A stretch of 64,000 nucleotides of DNA from Quercus robur (GCF_932294415.1 NC_065538.1:14813830-14877829), one strand, 5' to 3'. Positions 1 through 12,888 are shown, counted from the first letter of the stretch. The notes: generated by a model not told the origin, from the letters alone. Program-made: numbers and translations.

Positions 1-1044
1 TTTTGACATATTGGTCCTAGTATCATAGGCGACCAAAGGGCCGCCTCCTAGTTACTAGATCAACATGCTACAATAATTCCATAAACACTTAGCAAAAATA
101 TGACAAACAAATAAAGTAGCCATTTGTTCAGATTTGATAATACCATTACCTTGACTACTAATGTTTCTACAAAACAAGCTAATAAGAGTGGGGGAAGAGA
201 CCGCTTTTAAGACTACTAAGGTCTTTCTTTCCTCCTTTTATTAGAGTATAGGTCTTTCCCTCTTCTCTTCCACGTGTGTATTGAATGATGGAATTTATGT
301 GTAAACCATGAAAGGAACAAATGCATAAGGTCATCTAAAATTTAAAGTGTGTTTGACATTAGTTTTTAACTTTCATAGACAATTTTTTAAAACTTTACTT
401 TTTCTACTTTTTCTCACTTATTTCAAGATACAAGTATACTTTAGTATATTTTCAAAAAAAGAAATTTTAAGAAAAATTTAGGTAAACTGTTTCCAAAGCG
501 ACATTTAGTGTAGCATACATAGTTAAGAAATTGGAATTCATATACACAATTTATTTATTATTATTATTATTTTTTTTTTTTTTTGAGAAAGAATTCATAT
601 ATATACACAATTTAAACTTGATGTCCGGTGATTGTCACATGATACACTGTCGTAGATTCCAAACTTTTACTTTTTGTGTGGGATTGGAATTCAATGCCGA
701 CTCCAAACTTACTAGACAATTAAACAATGAATTATTGATCAAGAATAAGGTTGGTAGTGTTTTCCAAGCTTTCTTTTCAAGCTACGTGCATGATTTATTC
801 TTGCAAATTTTGATGCAAAATATAATTTTTTCATAGTACACGCTGGCAAATAAAATTTGACCTTATCAAATGTGTGTAAATGGTGACCTAATCAAAAGTT
901 TGACCTTATCAAAAGTGTGTAAATGGTGACCTAATCAAAAGTTCACTGATTTTTTTTCCTGATTGCTGATATGCTAAGATCTAAGGCATTTTGAACTCCT
1001 AACTTTCTTTTGAATCCCATATCATTTGGACAGTAAGCTTTATA

Positions 1045-1080
<36 letters not shown>

Positions 1081-1138
1081 TAATGTTAAATTTCAACCAA
1101 TAAGCACTTGATTCCTATTTTGGTCCGATAAGTAATGA
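1..1138. other. Intergenic, no gene recognised
   Basis: AT-rich DNA with no frame resembling a known protein. It holds a TA run at about 1041-1075, a T-rich run near 570-585 and the tandem repeat listed separately. The 101-codon frame at 531-836 is low complexity at its start and has no recognisable domain. Confidence 0.6.
857..941. repeat. Tandem duplication, two units of about 42 bp
   Basis: Two adjacent, nearly identical units each begin TTTGACCTTATCAAA and run through GTGTGTAAATGGTGACCTAATC. They differ by about one base. This is a simple local tandem duplication. Confidence 0.85.
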
Positions 1139-1473
1139 CATGGGCGGAGCCAGGGAATCGAGAGGGGGCAACTAACTAATCCTAAAATGTCTTTTGCTAC
1201 TTAAGAATGACCAGTAGTTTTAAAACTTGCCCCTTCTGGCACAAGAAAAAAATAAAAATAAAAACCATTGTCACTATAACTACTCCTGACTTCAGTTACG
1301 TTGGAAACAAAGTTTATCCCATTTAAAACCAGTGTGGCAATTCTTCTATAAAAAAAATTATTGAAAGAAAAAAGCTTTGGTAACTGAAAAATAAGCACCA
1401 AACTCACTTTATTAGACTTTAGCCACTGTCACAGGTTTTTTCCACGCCACTGTCACAGGTTTTTTCCACGCCA
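1139..1473. repeat. hAT-like terminal sequence, possibly a short non-autonomous element
   Basis: The left end reads CATGGGCGGAGCC, close to the CAGGGGCGGAGCC terminus seen at other hAT-like elements here (for example 36988). At 1424-1473 a 25-bp unit ending CCACGCCACTG occurs twice in tandem; its reverse complement, CAGTGGCGTGG, could be the partner end. No convincing 8-bp target duplication was found. The left end may instead belong to the larger hAT element ending at 8366. Confidence 0.35.
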
Positions 1474-1812
1474 CTGGTACTACTCTCACTGTAGTTTTTC
1501 ACCATTGAGAAGAACATAGAAAGAAATGCTGACTCCCACAGATTTGTTAAAAGCTTTCAAGGCACTGAGATTATACAACTTTACATGTATATTGTTATAC
1601 TCTGAAATCTGAATACTTTTAGTTTGATTTATTTCTCAAATTTATTTGAAGGAATCAAATTAGATATATAAATTTTATGCATTTAGATTAAAATTTTACT
1701 TTGATTGTTAGTAGCTATAAATTGGTTAATTTAGAATTTTTTTTTTTAACTAAATGAAAAGTATATTTTTAGTTAATTGAGATTATTGAGTAGATTTTAT
1801 AATTCTTTAAAA

Positions 1813-1925
1813 AGTATCTAATTATTATATGTGTGTGAAGTTTCCTCCTAAAGACTTGAACCTCGGCCCTTATTCTCTATACCCCACAAGCACTTATACT
1901 TATGGAGTGACCATCGTACTAATGG
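1813..1925 (-). mobile_element. SINE-like fragment
   Basis: Read on the minus strand the block contains GGTTCAAGTCT, a match to the pol III B box, followed by a segment ending AAACTTCACACACATA that resembles plant SINE 3' bodies. Upstream is GATGGTCACTCC, where a degenerate A box would lie. I recognise the arrangement rather than a named family. There is no tail or target duplication I can define. Confidence 0.4.
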
Positions 1926-4324
1926 TGTGCGGTGATGATAGAAATTAAGTTTGAAGATGGAGTTGTTTACAATGGTTCATTTATTATAACATTAATATCA
2001 ATAAATATATATATATATATATATATATATTTTTTATAATGTTCACAATGGCTACTGTGAATCCCCAAGACTATCTGACTCTATATCCTTTATATTCAGG
2101 TAAGAAAATAGCTTAACTTGATTTTAACGGGTTCTATAGGCTATGCTCTTCTGTCTAGTTGTTTCATAACGTGACAAGAAAAATTGCCGATTTTTCTGTG
2201 TGTTTATATAATGTCTTCTTATTATTATATCACTTTTTTTTTTCTTTTTTTTCTTTTTTTGTGTTAAGGTACAAATTAAATGATTCTTTAATATTGAGCC
2301 ATGGGATATTTTGTATACTGGGCATTCTGCTTTTATATATGAGTAAAGATTGTTGCTTTTATATTGATAGGAGGTTATTAACAATACTTTTAGAAGCTTG
2401 AAGAATAGACAAGGGGGAAGGGTGCAAGTTGCAGGGTTAGCAACATATTAATATATATATTTTTAACTATTTGAAAACAAAATGAGACAATAGTTAGATC
2501 TTCAATACAATACAGTTGTTTGTATTGTCAAGATAGTCACATGATTCGATCAATAACCTTAATTTCTTCTTCTTTTTATTTCTCCATCCTCTTTCCCTTG
2601 TGTTAATGTGAGCTTATGTTAGTAGGTTAAAAATTAGAGAAAGTCTAAGAACACAATTTTTTATCGTAACTATGAGGTAGTCGATTAGCCCATTACTCAC
2701 CCAACACACGTAGAGGAAGAGTTGATTAGTACTACCATGGGAGAATCAAACACCTTAGGATGGACTGAGAAAACTCAATGGCTTTGGGAAATTTTTGGGC
2801 ACTTCTTATAAAGATAGGTAATGGGCTTACTTAAGGCCATAGAAACTAAAAGGCATAGAGGTCAACTGAAGAGAGTGATCATAAGAAAATGATGAGGTCA
2901 GGGATGAAGGGTAGTAAGAAATGATGAGCATTACAATCAATCTAGACTTGAAAAACAAAGAGGTAGCATTTCAATCTCCAAATGGACCTCTGTCTCATAT
3001 TCCAAATCACAACAACAGTAGCTAGTATCGACTAATCAATACTTGAAAGTATAAACACCCCCCCCCCCCAATGAAGCACAGGTGCAAATTCGAATTTAGA
3101 TACGGGTGTGAGTGTGGGACTCGGGGTGCAGCGATTAAAAAATTATTAAAAATATTTTTATTCTTATTTTCTATATATTGCTAAGCATATTTTTTTTATA
3201 TAATGGTAAACATATACCAATTTAAGAGTAATGGTAAACATATATTAATAAATTTAAAAGCATATATATATATATATTATAATGTTTACACAACCCCAAT
3301 TTTAGCCCAATAACATATTTATAATATTAAATTATTTTCCTTAAAAAAAAAAGTAATGAGGTGATAAAATCAAAGTATTAAAGAATAATAAAAACTCTAA
3401 GGGTAAAGATGATAAAATCAAAGAATCAAAACCTATATTTTTACTGTTTTCACAAGTTCTCCCTTATACCAATACACCTATTCAAAAATCTATCCACAAT
3501 CTACAACTTTCTACCTTGCTCTCCCTATCACAGATTCAAGTAAGTGCACATGAAGCAGGTGTCCTTATCTCTTCTTCCTTCTCTCTCTCTCTCTCTCACA
3601 AGGCCACATGAAGCAGAAGAATGAAGGCTGGCCGTTTCCGCTAGAATCGGTGCGAACCAGCTTGGTTCAGCACAAATTGGCGGGAATCAGTGCAAATACA
3701 AATACAAAAAAAAAAGAAAAAAAAAAAAAAAAAAAAAAAAAGAAGAAGAGAGAGACAAGACACTGCATGGACGTGCGGTCAGCTGCGTCGCACACTACAT
3801 GTTGCGTTAGTGCACATCGGGTGCTGGTGCGGCGGCCCTGGAGCTGCACTCGTGCTCTCTAGCAGCCCCCACAACAATTCTCCATAATAAGACCTTCAGC
3901 CTTTCATGAATTTTGCTTTTCCATGGCGTTTCCCACAAACATTACTCTGATAGGAAATCTTTGAGTTTGATCAAGCGAGGATTACGACAGTAAGCATGTT
4001 GAGAAAAAAGAGAAGATGGCATCAGTGCCTACTAAAAGTTTCAGATATAAATTTTGATCACTTAAAATCTCAAACTTTCTTAAGTGAAAAATTTAAATAT
4101 TAGACTACCTGTAACTTATTTACAATGTTTTTCTTTCTCAAAAACAACAACAAGACAAAACCCCAATCACCAAAAAAAACAGCTTTTATATCCTGCGCAC
4201 AGGATTCACAATAGGTTACAAAACGGGCCAAAAAATTTTTGTCAGCCCAAGCCTCCGCTCCATGGACTAAGCCTCAGTAAATCTCCCATTATTCGGGTCA
4301 GGTCGGGTCATCAACCGAATCAAA
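1926..4324. other. No host gene seen; possibly the 3' flank or arm of the hAT element
   Basis: This stretch holds TA runs (about 2005-2030 and 3265-3280), C and A homopolymers (3058-3070, 3706-3740), CT repeats near 3580 and scattered low-complexity frames. The frames at 3608-3862 and 3690-3887 are read through the A run and are not genes. If the hAT element starts at 1139, this is its 3' arm; otherwise it is ordinary intergenic DNA. Confidence 0.5.
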
Positions 4325-6775
4325 TCATGCCTGACGACGATTTTTCATGGAATAAAATTCATCAATTATCATCTCTATAGTGAAATTCCCTACAATTTCC
4401 TTCTCTATATAAACTATCATATTATCTGCCAAAAACTCATCCTCCATTCTTTTGCGAAGTCTTGTTTTTAACAACTTCATAGCTGAGAAAGCTCATTCTG
4501 TAGTTGCTGTAGAAACTGGAAGGGTCAACACAAGACAAATAAGTCTATCAATCAAAAAATATATTTTAGACTTTCCTGAAATTTTTAATCCCCTACATAG
4601 CTCGGAAATTGTACTCATATTCTGAAAATCTTGATGTTTTATCACATCAAGCTCATAATGTCGCAATTAAGACTCCAAAAGTTCTTGTTCATGTTCAGTG
4701 AAATCTTGAGGATAATATTTCTTAACCAAATTGCATATATCAACAATCTTGAATAATCTAAAAGCATCCTTGGGATTTAAAGCTAAACTAAGAATGACAA
4801 GTTCCGTTGTTAGCTCACAAAATCTACTTTTCAATTCTTGCAATTGAAAGTCTATTGCAACTGTAAATATGCCAATTCTAAAATGATGTTCCATTGTTAA
4901 ATCGTCATCTTGACGACGATATCTACATCGACCTTTAGTATAACGAGCATTCATATCAGGAATATCAATTTCATGTTGCTCACAAAATGATATAACACTA
5001 GCAAGTAAAGGCTCCCATCCATCATCTCTCAACTTTTGAATAAGTGATTTTGTAGTTGAAACTAAATGCATGGCATTTAAAAGGTCTTGAGATTGTTGTT
5101 GCAAAGCTTGACAAAGAACATTAGTAATTCCCATTATCTCTTTCATCAAATGCAAGATTAAAATAAATTCAAATGATGTTAATACCTGATAAGCTCCCTC
5201 GGCATCACCGCGTTGTTTATAATTAGCCCCTTCCTCAGAAATAGTGTTGATAACTTTGCAAGTAGCATCAAACATTTTAATCAAACTACAAATAGATTGA
5301 AAATGAGATCCCCACCTAGTATCTCCAGCTCGTTGCAAAGTACCAATCTGGTTTGCACCTCTTCCAATCTCAATTTCATTAGAAGCAATCATATTCTCAA
5401 CTTGTTCTGCTTGAGCATGTTGCAATTCATCATTACGCTTACTAGAACCAACAACAATATTGATAATATTGACCAAATGATCAAAGAATTGATGAACATC
5501 TTTTACTTCTCTAGATGCTGTAACTAGAGCTAATTGCAACCTATGAGCCATACAATGTACATAATAAGCATATGGGCAATCTTTAAGAAAAAGAGCTTGT
5601 AATCCATTCCATTCACCACGCATGTTACTAGCCCCATCATATCCTTGACCTCGAATATTTTCAATGTGGAGGTTATAACGAGAAAGGACAGCACATATCT
5701 CATTCTTTAAAGTCAATGCAGTAGTGTCTCTAACATGCACAACATGAAAAAAACGCTCTTTAATAAAACCTTCTTTATCAACAAATCTCAAAATGATGGC
5801 CATTTGCTCTCTCTTTGACTCATCCCGAGCTTCATCAACAAGAATGCAGAATTTTGCATCTCCAATTTCTTCACGAATAGCATTTCTTACATTATTAGCA
5901 AGAATATGCAAAATCTCCTTTTGAATTGTGGGTGATGTATATTTGGCATTTCCAGGAGCATTTTCCAAGACAACACTAGCTACTTTGTCATTGAAAGTTG
6001 ATGTCAATTTTATCAATTCAATAAAATTGCCTCTATTTTTTGAATCAAGGCTTTCATCATGACCTCTAAAAGCACAAGCTTGGAATGCTAGCCATCGAGC
6101 ACACTCTATTGAGGTTTTGAGCCGCAACCGATTATTCTCTAATTCTTTTGACGTTTGTTTGTCAATTAGCTTGTCAATATGTCGTGAATAATTCTGTAAA
6201 TCCTCGCAACATTTCACAGCATTTTTATGTGGAGAGTTTGGTTCTTTCCCTTCATGACGAATTAAAGGACAATTCATTCCATTTTTCACCTTTTTCCAAT
6301 TATTAAAACCTGTTGAAATGAATACATCTGATCCTGGACGACCTATTGGTTTCTTACTAAAAAGGTATCAAGGTAGACAATATCATGCATCCGTTGTAGG
6401 TGAGTATTCCAACCAATGCTTATGTGAAACAAACCATGAAGGTTGAAATCGACGACGATGAGTATCATCATTGTATGGACAGACTATATTTTCAGGTTGG
6501 TATGGACCATTTATGAGATAAGCTCGTCGGATTTCATCTTGTTTGTTGATAGGAAATTCACATATTTGTTTACGTGTACCTGGATCACGATCTATCTCTT
6601 CAGATTGAAATTTTGGACATTTGGAGGTGTGTTCATCAGGCATCGAAGTATTAACATTTGTTTCTACAGCCACAGGTGTCCTAATTTCTGAATTGCTAAC
6701 ATCTTTTTTCTTAAAGAATGCATCAATTTTTTTTCGTTTGCTCATAATTCTTTTAGCTTTAAGAATATGACTCAA
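4325..6775 (-). pseudogene. hAT-type transposase (TTF zinc finger / DUF4371 / hAT dimerisation), three in-frame stops
   Basis: One continuous minus-strand frame of 817 codons runs from an ATG at 6773-6775 (or a better-placed ATG about ten codons later) to a TGA at 4325-4327. Three stops interrupt it: TGA at 6383-6385, TGA at 6368-6370 and TAA at 4667-4669. The order is that of plant ZMYM1/TTF-type hAT proteins: a basic N-terminus with KRKKIDAFFKKK, a TTF-like zinc-finger region (DPGTRKQICEFP, then RRRFQPSWF), the DUF4371/RNase-H-like core (CILVDEARDESKREQMA, GQGYDGASNM, YVHCMAHRLQLAL), and a C-terminal dimerisation region (TATTERAFSAMK) lying after the TAA. The two TGAs sit in a CLPCYLF-like zinc-finger stretch where one cysteine is expected. 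The TAA is a single-base change from CAA. No frameshift is needed, so inactivation looks fairly recent. The protein would bind element ends and catalyse cut-and-paste transposition. Confidence 0.9.
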
Positions 6776-7493
6776 TTAACCTGAAAAGAATTTTAAAAAA
6801 TAAAATTTTAATTAGAAATTTTTGCTTAGTTATATGAATATTATTCATACTCGAGGAAAAAACAAAATTTTCACTATAATTTAAACAGTCAACCCATTTT
6901 TAATACAACTTTAATTAATAATAACCCCTCAAATAATTTAATTAATTTATCTTTTATAATGTATTGGTTAATTTAATTATATAACTTTAATTATTGTTGT
7001 TTAGCATAACAATAAACTATATTGCTTTAATTTATTTGTCATTAATTATAATGCTTTAATCCTAGTTGGTAATTACGCAATATAGTTTTAATATATTTGT
7101 CATTAATTTTACCATAACATATCCTTTGTTACAATTCCTAAAATATAGCAATAAACAATTAAACAATTCTTAAAAAATTACAATAAATAATAGGTAATAA
7201 TTTAATTATTAACTTTTGAATAAATATTAATTATTATTTAATAATGTTGGTTTACACTAAAAACCAACACACTGGCCATTGACCAACAATGAGGAATAAT
7301 CGGATAAGATAAAGACAAACAGGAAAAAAAAAAAAAATATATATATATATATATATATCAACCAATGAATGAGTGAGATGTACACAGCCAAAAAAAAAAA
7401 AAAAAAAAGAATGAGTGAGATGTTATTAAAGTTAAAAGAATAAAAAGGCTCAGGCAGAATTCATTTCCACTAAATAGTCTAAACCATTCGGTC

Positions 7494-7539
<46 letters not shown>

Positions 7540-7540
7540 C
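6776..7540. other. AT-rich spacer upstream of the hAT transposase
   Basis: Very AT-rich DNA with repeated TTAATTTA-type words, A runs at 7323-7336 and 7390-7408, a TA run at about 7336-7358 and a GA repeat at about 7498-7533. No frame is recognisable. It probably includes an intron of the transposase transcript, because a donor-like junction lies just beyond the GC-rich block on the minus strand. Confidence 0.5.
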
Positions 7541-7870
7541 CTTGAGGGAGGACCGGACTGCCGGAGCCGGAGTCGGAGCGGAGGAAGTAACGAGTCAACG
7601 GCAGATCTCCGATGAGTGATGACCGATCTACCGTCTGGCGTCGACGATCTACAAAGATTTCGTTTCATTTTTTATTTTAGTGACAGTGAGAGAGAAAAAA
7701 GAGAGAAATACCTTTGAGGGAGGGCCGGAGGGAGCATCGGAGCAGAGGCCGATCTCTGATCTGCGATGAGGGGCGAGCGACGACGGCGACAACGAGCGAG
7801 CTGTGGCGTCGCGGCGACGTGACCGTGGGTTTGCTGGGGTTTGGTTTTTATTTGTGTATTGGGGATTTTT
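7541..7870 (-). promoter_or_regulatory. GC-rich leader of the hAT transposase gene
   Basis: A local GC-rich island in AT-rich surroundings contains two related blocks (CTTGAGGGAGGACCGGA near 7540 and TTTGAGGGAGGGCCGGA near 7713). On the minus strand each is followed by a splice-donor-like sequence (CAAAGGTATTT and CAAGGTTTTT). Position between the right terminus and the transposase start suggests 5'-untranslated exons and promoter. The 93-codon plus-strand frame here is judged spurious. Confidence 0.35.
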
Positions 7871-8166
7871 TTTTTCTTTTAGATAAAAACCTCTGTCTCT
7901 CTGTGTTCTCTGTGTTTCTCTCTGTGTTCTCTATGTTTGGTTTGCTGTTGAGTGTTAAGTTTCGTTTGCTGTTGAGCTTGATTTGCTCTGTATAGGCAGT
8001 ATCAGGCATTGTGGTATGCTTTCTCTGCCAGCGACGTGATGGTTGGATTTTCTGATTCTCTATAATTTTTTTTTATTTTTTTTTTTTTCGGTTGAGAATG
8101 CATGGGCTTGCCGTGAGCGAGCTATTGGGCTCACCGTGGGCTTAGCTTGCCGTGGGCTTCTCTGTG

Positions 8167-8167
<1 letters not shown>

Positions 8168-8206
<39 letters not shown>
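8168..8206. repeat. Poly-T run of about 39 bp
   Basis: An uninterrupted T homopolymer inside the hAT element's 5' arm. It creates the poly-phenylalanine frame nearby, which is not a gene. Confidence 0.9.
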
Positions 8207-8212
<6 letters not shown>

Positions 8213-8641
8213 TGAGGATGTTACTAATTTTTGATTGAGGCCTGGGAGAATGGGTGAGAAATTGGTAGGGGGGGCCTAATTATTTTTTCTTCATAGTCTA
8301 ATGGGAAATTTTTTTTTTTTTGCAGGGGCCACGGCCCCCCCAAGCCACTATGTGGCTCCGCCCCTCATGGCCTGTGCAAACAATGTGCTTGATGAAAAAA
8401 AGAAAAACACTGCCACCTAGATTTTGGTTAAATGCAATTATCAGCATACATAGTACAAAGAATAACATCAAATTTCCAAACCAAAATTGAAAATGATCTT
8501 CTCTGGGAATGCAAATTGAGAGCTCTGACACGGAAGTATATATCATTAGCTTTTCTAATATCTAATCTAAAACATGAAATGAATCTATTAAAATGAGGAT
8601 CATTTTCCAGTTTTGATTACTGCATTTGCATTGAATGTTTG

Positions 8642-8948
8642 AAAGTATACAAATGCCGAGGGGTTTGTTTGTTCTCATTCTCAATCTGCCTCTGGTACTC
8701 CAAATACTCATCAAGCATTCTTTGATCTTTCTCCTCCACACTCCACAGGCAAAAGTTTCCATTTGTCTTGCCCCAATTCATCAACGGCTACAGGACCAAC
8801 AATCTCAAGATTAGGAGGAATATCTCCGCCATGTGCTTCATGGAGGGAACTGAAGCACAGCACAGGTGAAAACACATTGAGCCTTATTTAACCCCGAGAC
8901 TTATTTTTGCTAAACATTTTCCTGCTGCTCCTTGTTACCTCCAGTTGC
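8642..8948 (-). pseudogene. Decayed 3' exons of DUF627/DUF629 gene copy 1
   Basis: Two segments align with exons 4 and 5 of copy 2 (20508-20465 and 20343-20028). The exon-4 remnant (8948-8905) starts GCAACTGGAGG after a good acceptor, but its donor is ATAAGT where copy 2 has GTAAGT. The exon-5 remnant (8849 to about 8642) keeps the GAGATTGTTGGTCCTGTA core, then carries a net 7-nt length difference before AAAGAATGCTTGA, shifting the frame. Similarity stops near 8642, about 275 bp from the hAT terminus. The exons lie downstream of an earlier stop in copy 1, so they are no longer translated as protein. Confidence 0.75.
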
Positions 8949-9521
8949 CTACAATAAGCAAATTGTGTATTTTTGGGACATTATTTTCCATGATTGATTT
9001 TCTATATATTGTGGAAACTGGGACCACTCTGCAGATCTTATATCTTTCTTTCTTTCTGAGAAAATGCAGAGTTTATATCCAATTAACTAGCTGCTGTGAT
9101 AATCTGTTTCAGTAAGTGCGAGTGTTCAATATCTGTTGTACATCATACGTATTAGATTGACCAATTTATTATTCTTTCAGAGTCCGGAATCTTAAAAACT
9201 ATTATTCTAGTAAATTTGATCCACATTTTCCTAACTTGGCTACCTTTGAAATACCCATTTCATTTAATCTATCTTCCAGTTTTGTTTCACCTTTAATGAT
9301 CTTTAGCTCCTCCATATCTTAAGTCTTTAGCATCTAATTCAAGTAAATTTGTCCAAATTCTGCCATCTTATGCTAATATTTAACATGTTAGATGCTCTTA
9401 TTTTCCCACTTTTAGTTCATGCCCGTCTTCATTTTTTCTGGTGAATTTATAAATGTGTAGCTTTAGACAACAGTAACTACCATAAAAAGAAAACAGAACA
9501 ATGATCAGAATACAAGACCTT

Positions 9522-12500
9522 TTATTTCTTTGACTTTATTTTATCCCTTTTCTTATTTTTTTCCTTGGAATTTCCCTGTCCTTGTCCTGCATTACCACCT
9601 CCTCTGTCAGTCTTTTTCTTTTTATCAAGATCTTCAAATTCTGATAACAGTGCTTCTTCTACAGCCTCATACTTCTTTTCTGCATCTTTGTTGGCCAGTT
9701 CTTCCAGTTGTGCCTATAAAAGGGGAATAGTACACCGAAAACATCAAATCATAGATAGTGCCGGCTCAAGGCCTAAGCAACTTAGGCGTAGGCCTAAGGC
9801 CCACAACAAATAAAAAATTTCTCTAATAAAAAAAGGCCACAACTTCCTTAGTAAAAGGTCCAAGATTTTATAAAAATATAACATTTTTTAAATAATTGGT
9901 ATTTTTTTTTTAAGAGTGATGTTAAAGATACCACAAATTTTACTATAGATTTAATTGACATATCACCAATCACATAAAAAAAATAATTCAAAGACAAATA
10001 AATTAAGTTGTTGAAATTCATCAATTACAATCATAATCACATTTATTGTGAACATTTTGTAGTATTTTTAGTATTTTTCTTTTTCATTTCTAACAAGGCT
10101 TTTAAAATAGGAGACCAATAAAAATTTAACTCAATTGAAACCCTAAGATGTTTCAAATAAAATACTGCAAATGTGATAAATCATCAATGATGACTAATCT
10201 CCTACTAAACCACACACCAAATAATATCTATCTATCTCTTTCTCTTAAAAAGAATATATAAAATTAAAATTTAGATTACAACTGTACTTAACTATGCATA
10301 ATCATATATCCAAGTTAAAGTAAGTTCCTTTTGATTCAACTATAATATTCAATATTCTATATGAAATTAACCTTAGTTTAAGTAGTATTATTCATCAATT
10401 TCTGTATTTACATCAAATTAGTCTTAATTTAATTAGTATTATATAATTTTATTTAATTAATGTTTACATATAAAAAGGTCCCATATAAAATTTTTGCCGG
10501 CCCCAAATTTTGTTGGGCCGGCCCTGATCATAGACGGGTAAGAAGGTAACCATATGAAAACCTTCAACAAAACATCAAGGAGAATCCAACACAAACCCGC
10601 ATGAAAGACTTCAGCAGGGGCACCAAAATTGATCGGTAGTCATAATTAGTTACCGCATTAATTTTCCTCCCTGTCTGATCCATAATAATAGTAGCTGTCC
10701 TGATTATAGCATCCAATTTGTAAAGCTGCAACAACAAACATGCTAAGATTCAATCCTATAGAAGTTCATCAAGCATCATCTTTAATATCACACACAGCTA
10801 GGAAAATTTGACAGGTTCATAAATTTGGCTATATCATACCTTTGCAGCCATCTCATCAATCTGCTTCTCAATCCACAATTTTATTTCATTGTCCACATGA
10901 TCTTCTCTCAAAATATTCCATAAGATATCCAACTCGAAAATATTACCATTTGTGCTTGCAATCTGTCTCTGATTTGACAAGAGATACTTGTAGCTCAATG
11001 GTTCGTACCCAAACTCTTCTCTTCTCTTATCTTCTTTAACACATATACTCTCCAAATTCTGCCATACCTTAATGTCTCTCAAATATTGTACTTTTTTCTC
11101 ACAAATGTTCAGCAACCGGTGAAATTCAGCCTCATAGATCTTGAAAAGCTCTTTCCCTTGACTTCTACTAGCTTCTCTCAAATTTGTCCACTGCTTTAAT
11201 TGCTCCCCAATATTAGTACCTCCCTTCAATAACCAATCCAAAATATCATCTTTATATTCATCATCATTTAATTCGATTTCATCATCAGCGCTAGAAGTAA
11301 CAGCAGCTCCATCATTTGGCACCATAAGCTCTCCACGCAACATTCTCTTGTCGAAAACTACACAAGAGAAGTCCTCATTGAAAACAATCTTCTCATTATT
11401 AGCAACACTATGCTCACCTATAGCCTTCTCCATCTCAAGACTCAAGATGAGCCTCTGTAACCCGCAAATATTAGCAAGATCATCCAAGAACTCTAACACA
11501 AGATTAAGCTCAGAGATGTCAAGAAAGCACACTGAGAGCAGGGTGTGGTCTATCCCGTATTTCATAAGCAGCTGTTCCGGGACTCGCTTCTTCAGCATTT
11601 CCAATATCAAGTTCATCAACGCTGAAAGATGACTAGAACAAAAACATTTATAAACAAGTAACAGGCGTAACTTTATTCGAACTTCGGTAATGATCTCTCC
11701 ACGCCGGATATCTTCACAATAAGGCCACCTTTCTTTCATGAAATCTTTATCTCCACCTTCGTTTCTTGACAGATCTTCCAACATTTTCTTAGCTTCGACC
11801 ACGTTCACGGGTTTCCATTTTCCTGATTGAACAGTGTCCCAGAGTGAATCCAATAAAAATTCTGGACGGACTGAATCTAACTCATCGGAAAAAGTCCCTA
11901 AATGCACACTATTCATATGCTCCCCAGTCAATTTGGCATCGAAAAACCTCTCTCCGCACCAACAACACTCTGCGTTACATGAAAACTTCCAATTCTTCGC
12001 CCCCGTCGCGTACTCCACCGCCTGTTTCATCACCTCCATGGCCATTTTGTTCTTAGCAAAATGCAGTTTAAGGTCTTCGATTTGAATCCTCAACAAATCT
12101 TTCTTTTGCTCCATAGTCATCGTGTCATTCCAGAAAGTCTTGACTCGTCTCTCCACCGTATCGACATCCAACACGACTACTTTCTTGAGGTTCTTGATCT
12201 TCCTTTTGTTTTCTGGCAAAGGCATCAATTCCGGCGTTTCGAAGTTCTTACTCGCTGTTATAGCTCTCTCTTCGATCTCTTCCTTTCGTTCTTGTAGTTC
12301 TTGAATCTCATTCTTTAAATTTTCCAAGTATTTAGTGTCAATGAGATACTTGCTTTGTAGTTTGATGAGTCTGAGACACGTTCTGAATTCTTCAATTCGG
12401 GGCTCTGTGGCCAAATCTTCTGGGGCAAATTCGATGGCTAAACCAGCATCGCAAGCTTCTATCACAGGTTCATGGCCGGCATTGGCGTCATATTCAGTTA

Positions 12501-12888
12501 ACTTGAAGAGTGCGTTGACATGGAAGAACCAGCAGGCGAGGGAGTTGGGGCACAAGTGCACGGCTCGCTTGGATAAGTCCACGGCTTCTTTGACGTGATT
12601 GAAAGTTTCGGCGAGTTGGAGGAGACCGTCGTCAGATGAAACGGGAGTGGTGGAGTGTTTTGCAGAAAACACGAATTTTAAGTGACAGAAGCTGAGGGCA
12701 GCGAGAGCAATAGTGGAGCTTGGGTGTTGGGACAGAGTGGCCTCGACAAGAATCAAGGCTTTGGTGTAGTTCCCATTTTGGTGTTCTTTCATGGCGTCTT
12801 CCACTTTTTTGGTGATGGTGGGGGATTGATCATCAACATCAGAGAGTGATGGGGGTGCACGTGCATTGCATTTCTTCTTGATCTTCAT
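9522..12888 (-). CDS. DUF627/DUF629 ubiquitin carboxyl-terminal hydrolase-related protein, copy 1 (truncated)
   Basis: Three exons read in one frame: 12888-10840, 10725-10597 and 9713-9525, with a TAA at 9522-9524, giving 789 codons. Junctions are canonical (AAG|GTATGA, CAG|CTTTAC, CGG|GTTTGT, TAG|GCACAA). Residues about 25-140 match the TPR-like DUF627 (LVEATLSQHPSSTIALAAL, then AVHLCPNSLACWFF). A coiled, charged stretch follows at about 185-260. DUF629 covers about 255-680 and holds a C2H2 finger at about 305-330 (CCWCGERFF, then HMNSVH). Exon 3 gives a lysine-rich tail. Full-length plant relatives continue into a peptidase C19 (UCH) domain; none is encoded here, so deubiquitinase activity is not expected. 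Copy 2 reads through the position where copy 1 has TAA. The product could be a short scaffold-like protein or the gene could be dying; transcription is unknown. Confidence 0.8.
9756..10525. mobile_element. Non-autonomous hAT element in intron 2 of DUF629 copy 1
   Basis: The element is 770 bp. Its ends are TAGTGCCGGCTC and GGGCCGGCCCTG, whose reverse complement is CAGGGCCGGCCC, a classic hAT terminus. It is flanked by a perfect 8-bp target duplication, ATCATAGA, at 9748-9755 and 10526-10533. Copy 2 has the unoccupied site (AATCATAGACAGG near 21388), so the insertion happened after the duplication. It has no coding capacity. Confidence 0.9.

Larger units (their letters stand above)
1139..8366 (-). 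mobile_element. Probable extent of the hAT transposon carrying the transposase
   Basis: The right end near 8351-8366 reads GTGGCTCCGCCCCTC, the reverse complement of a GGGGCGGAGCCAC terminus. The best matching left terminus is GGGCGGAGCC at 1141. The transposase lies between them on the minus strand with a leader-like GC-rich region next to the right end. The 8-bp flanks of the two ends do not match, so the left boundary is doubtful: the two ends may belong to different elements. Confidence 0.35.

Noticed and set aside
3608-3887. Overlapping frames around 3.6-3.9 kb on both strands
   Set aside because: They are read through a long A run and adjoining low-complexity sequence, with no domain or codon signal.
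1131-8374. Clean 8-bp target duplication for the large hAT element
   Set aside because: The flanks AGTAATGA and ATGGCCTG do not match, so the assumed left boundary is uncertain.
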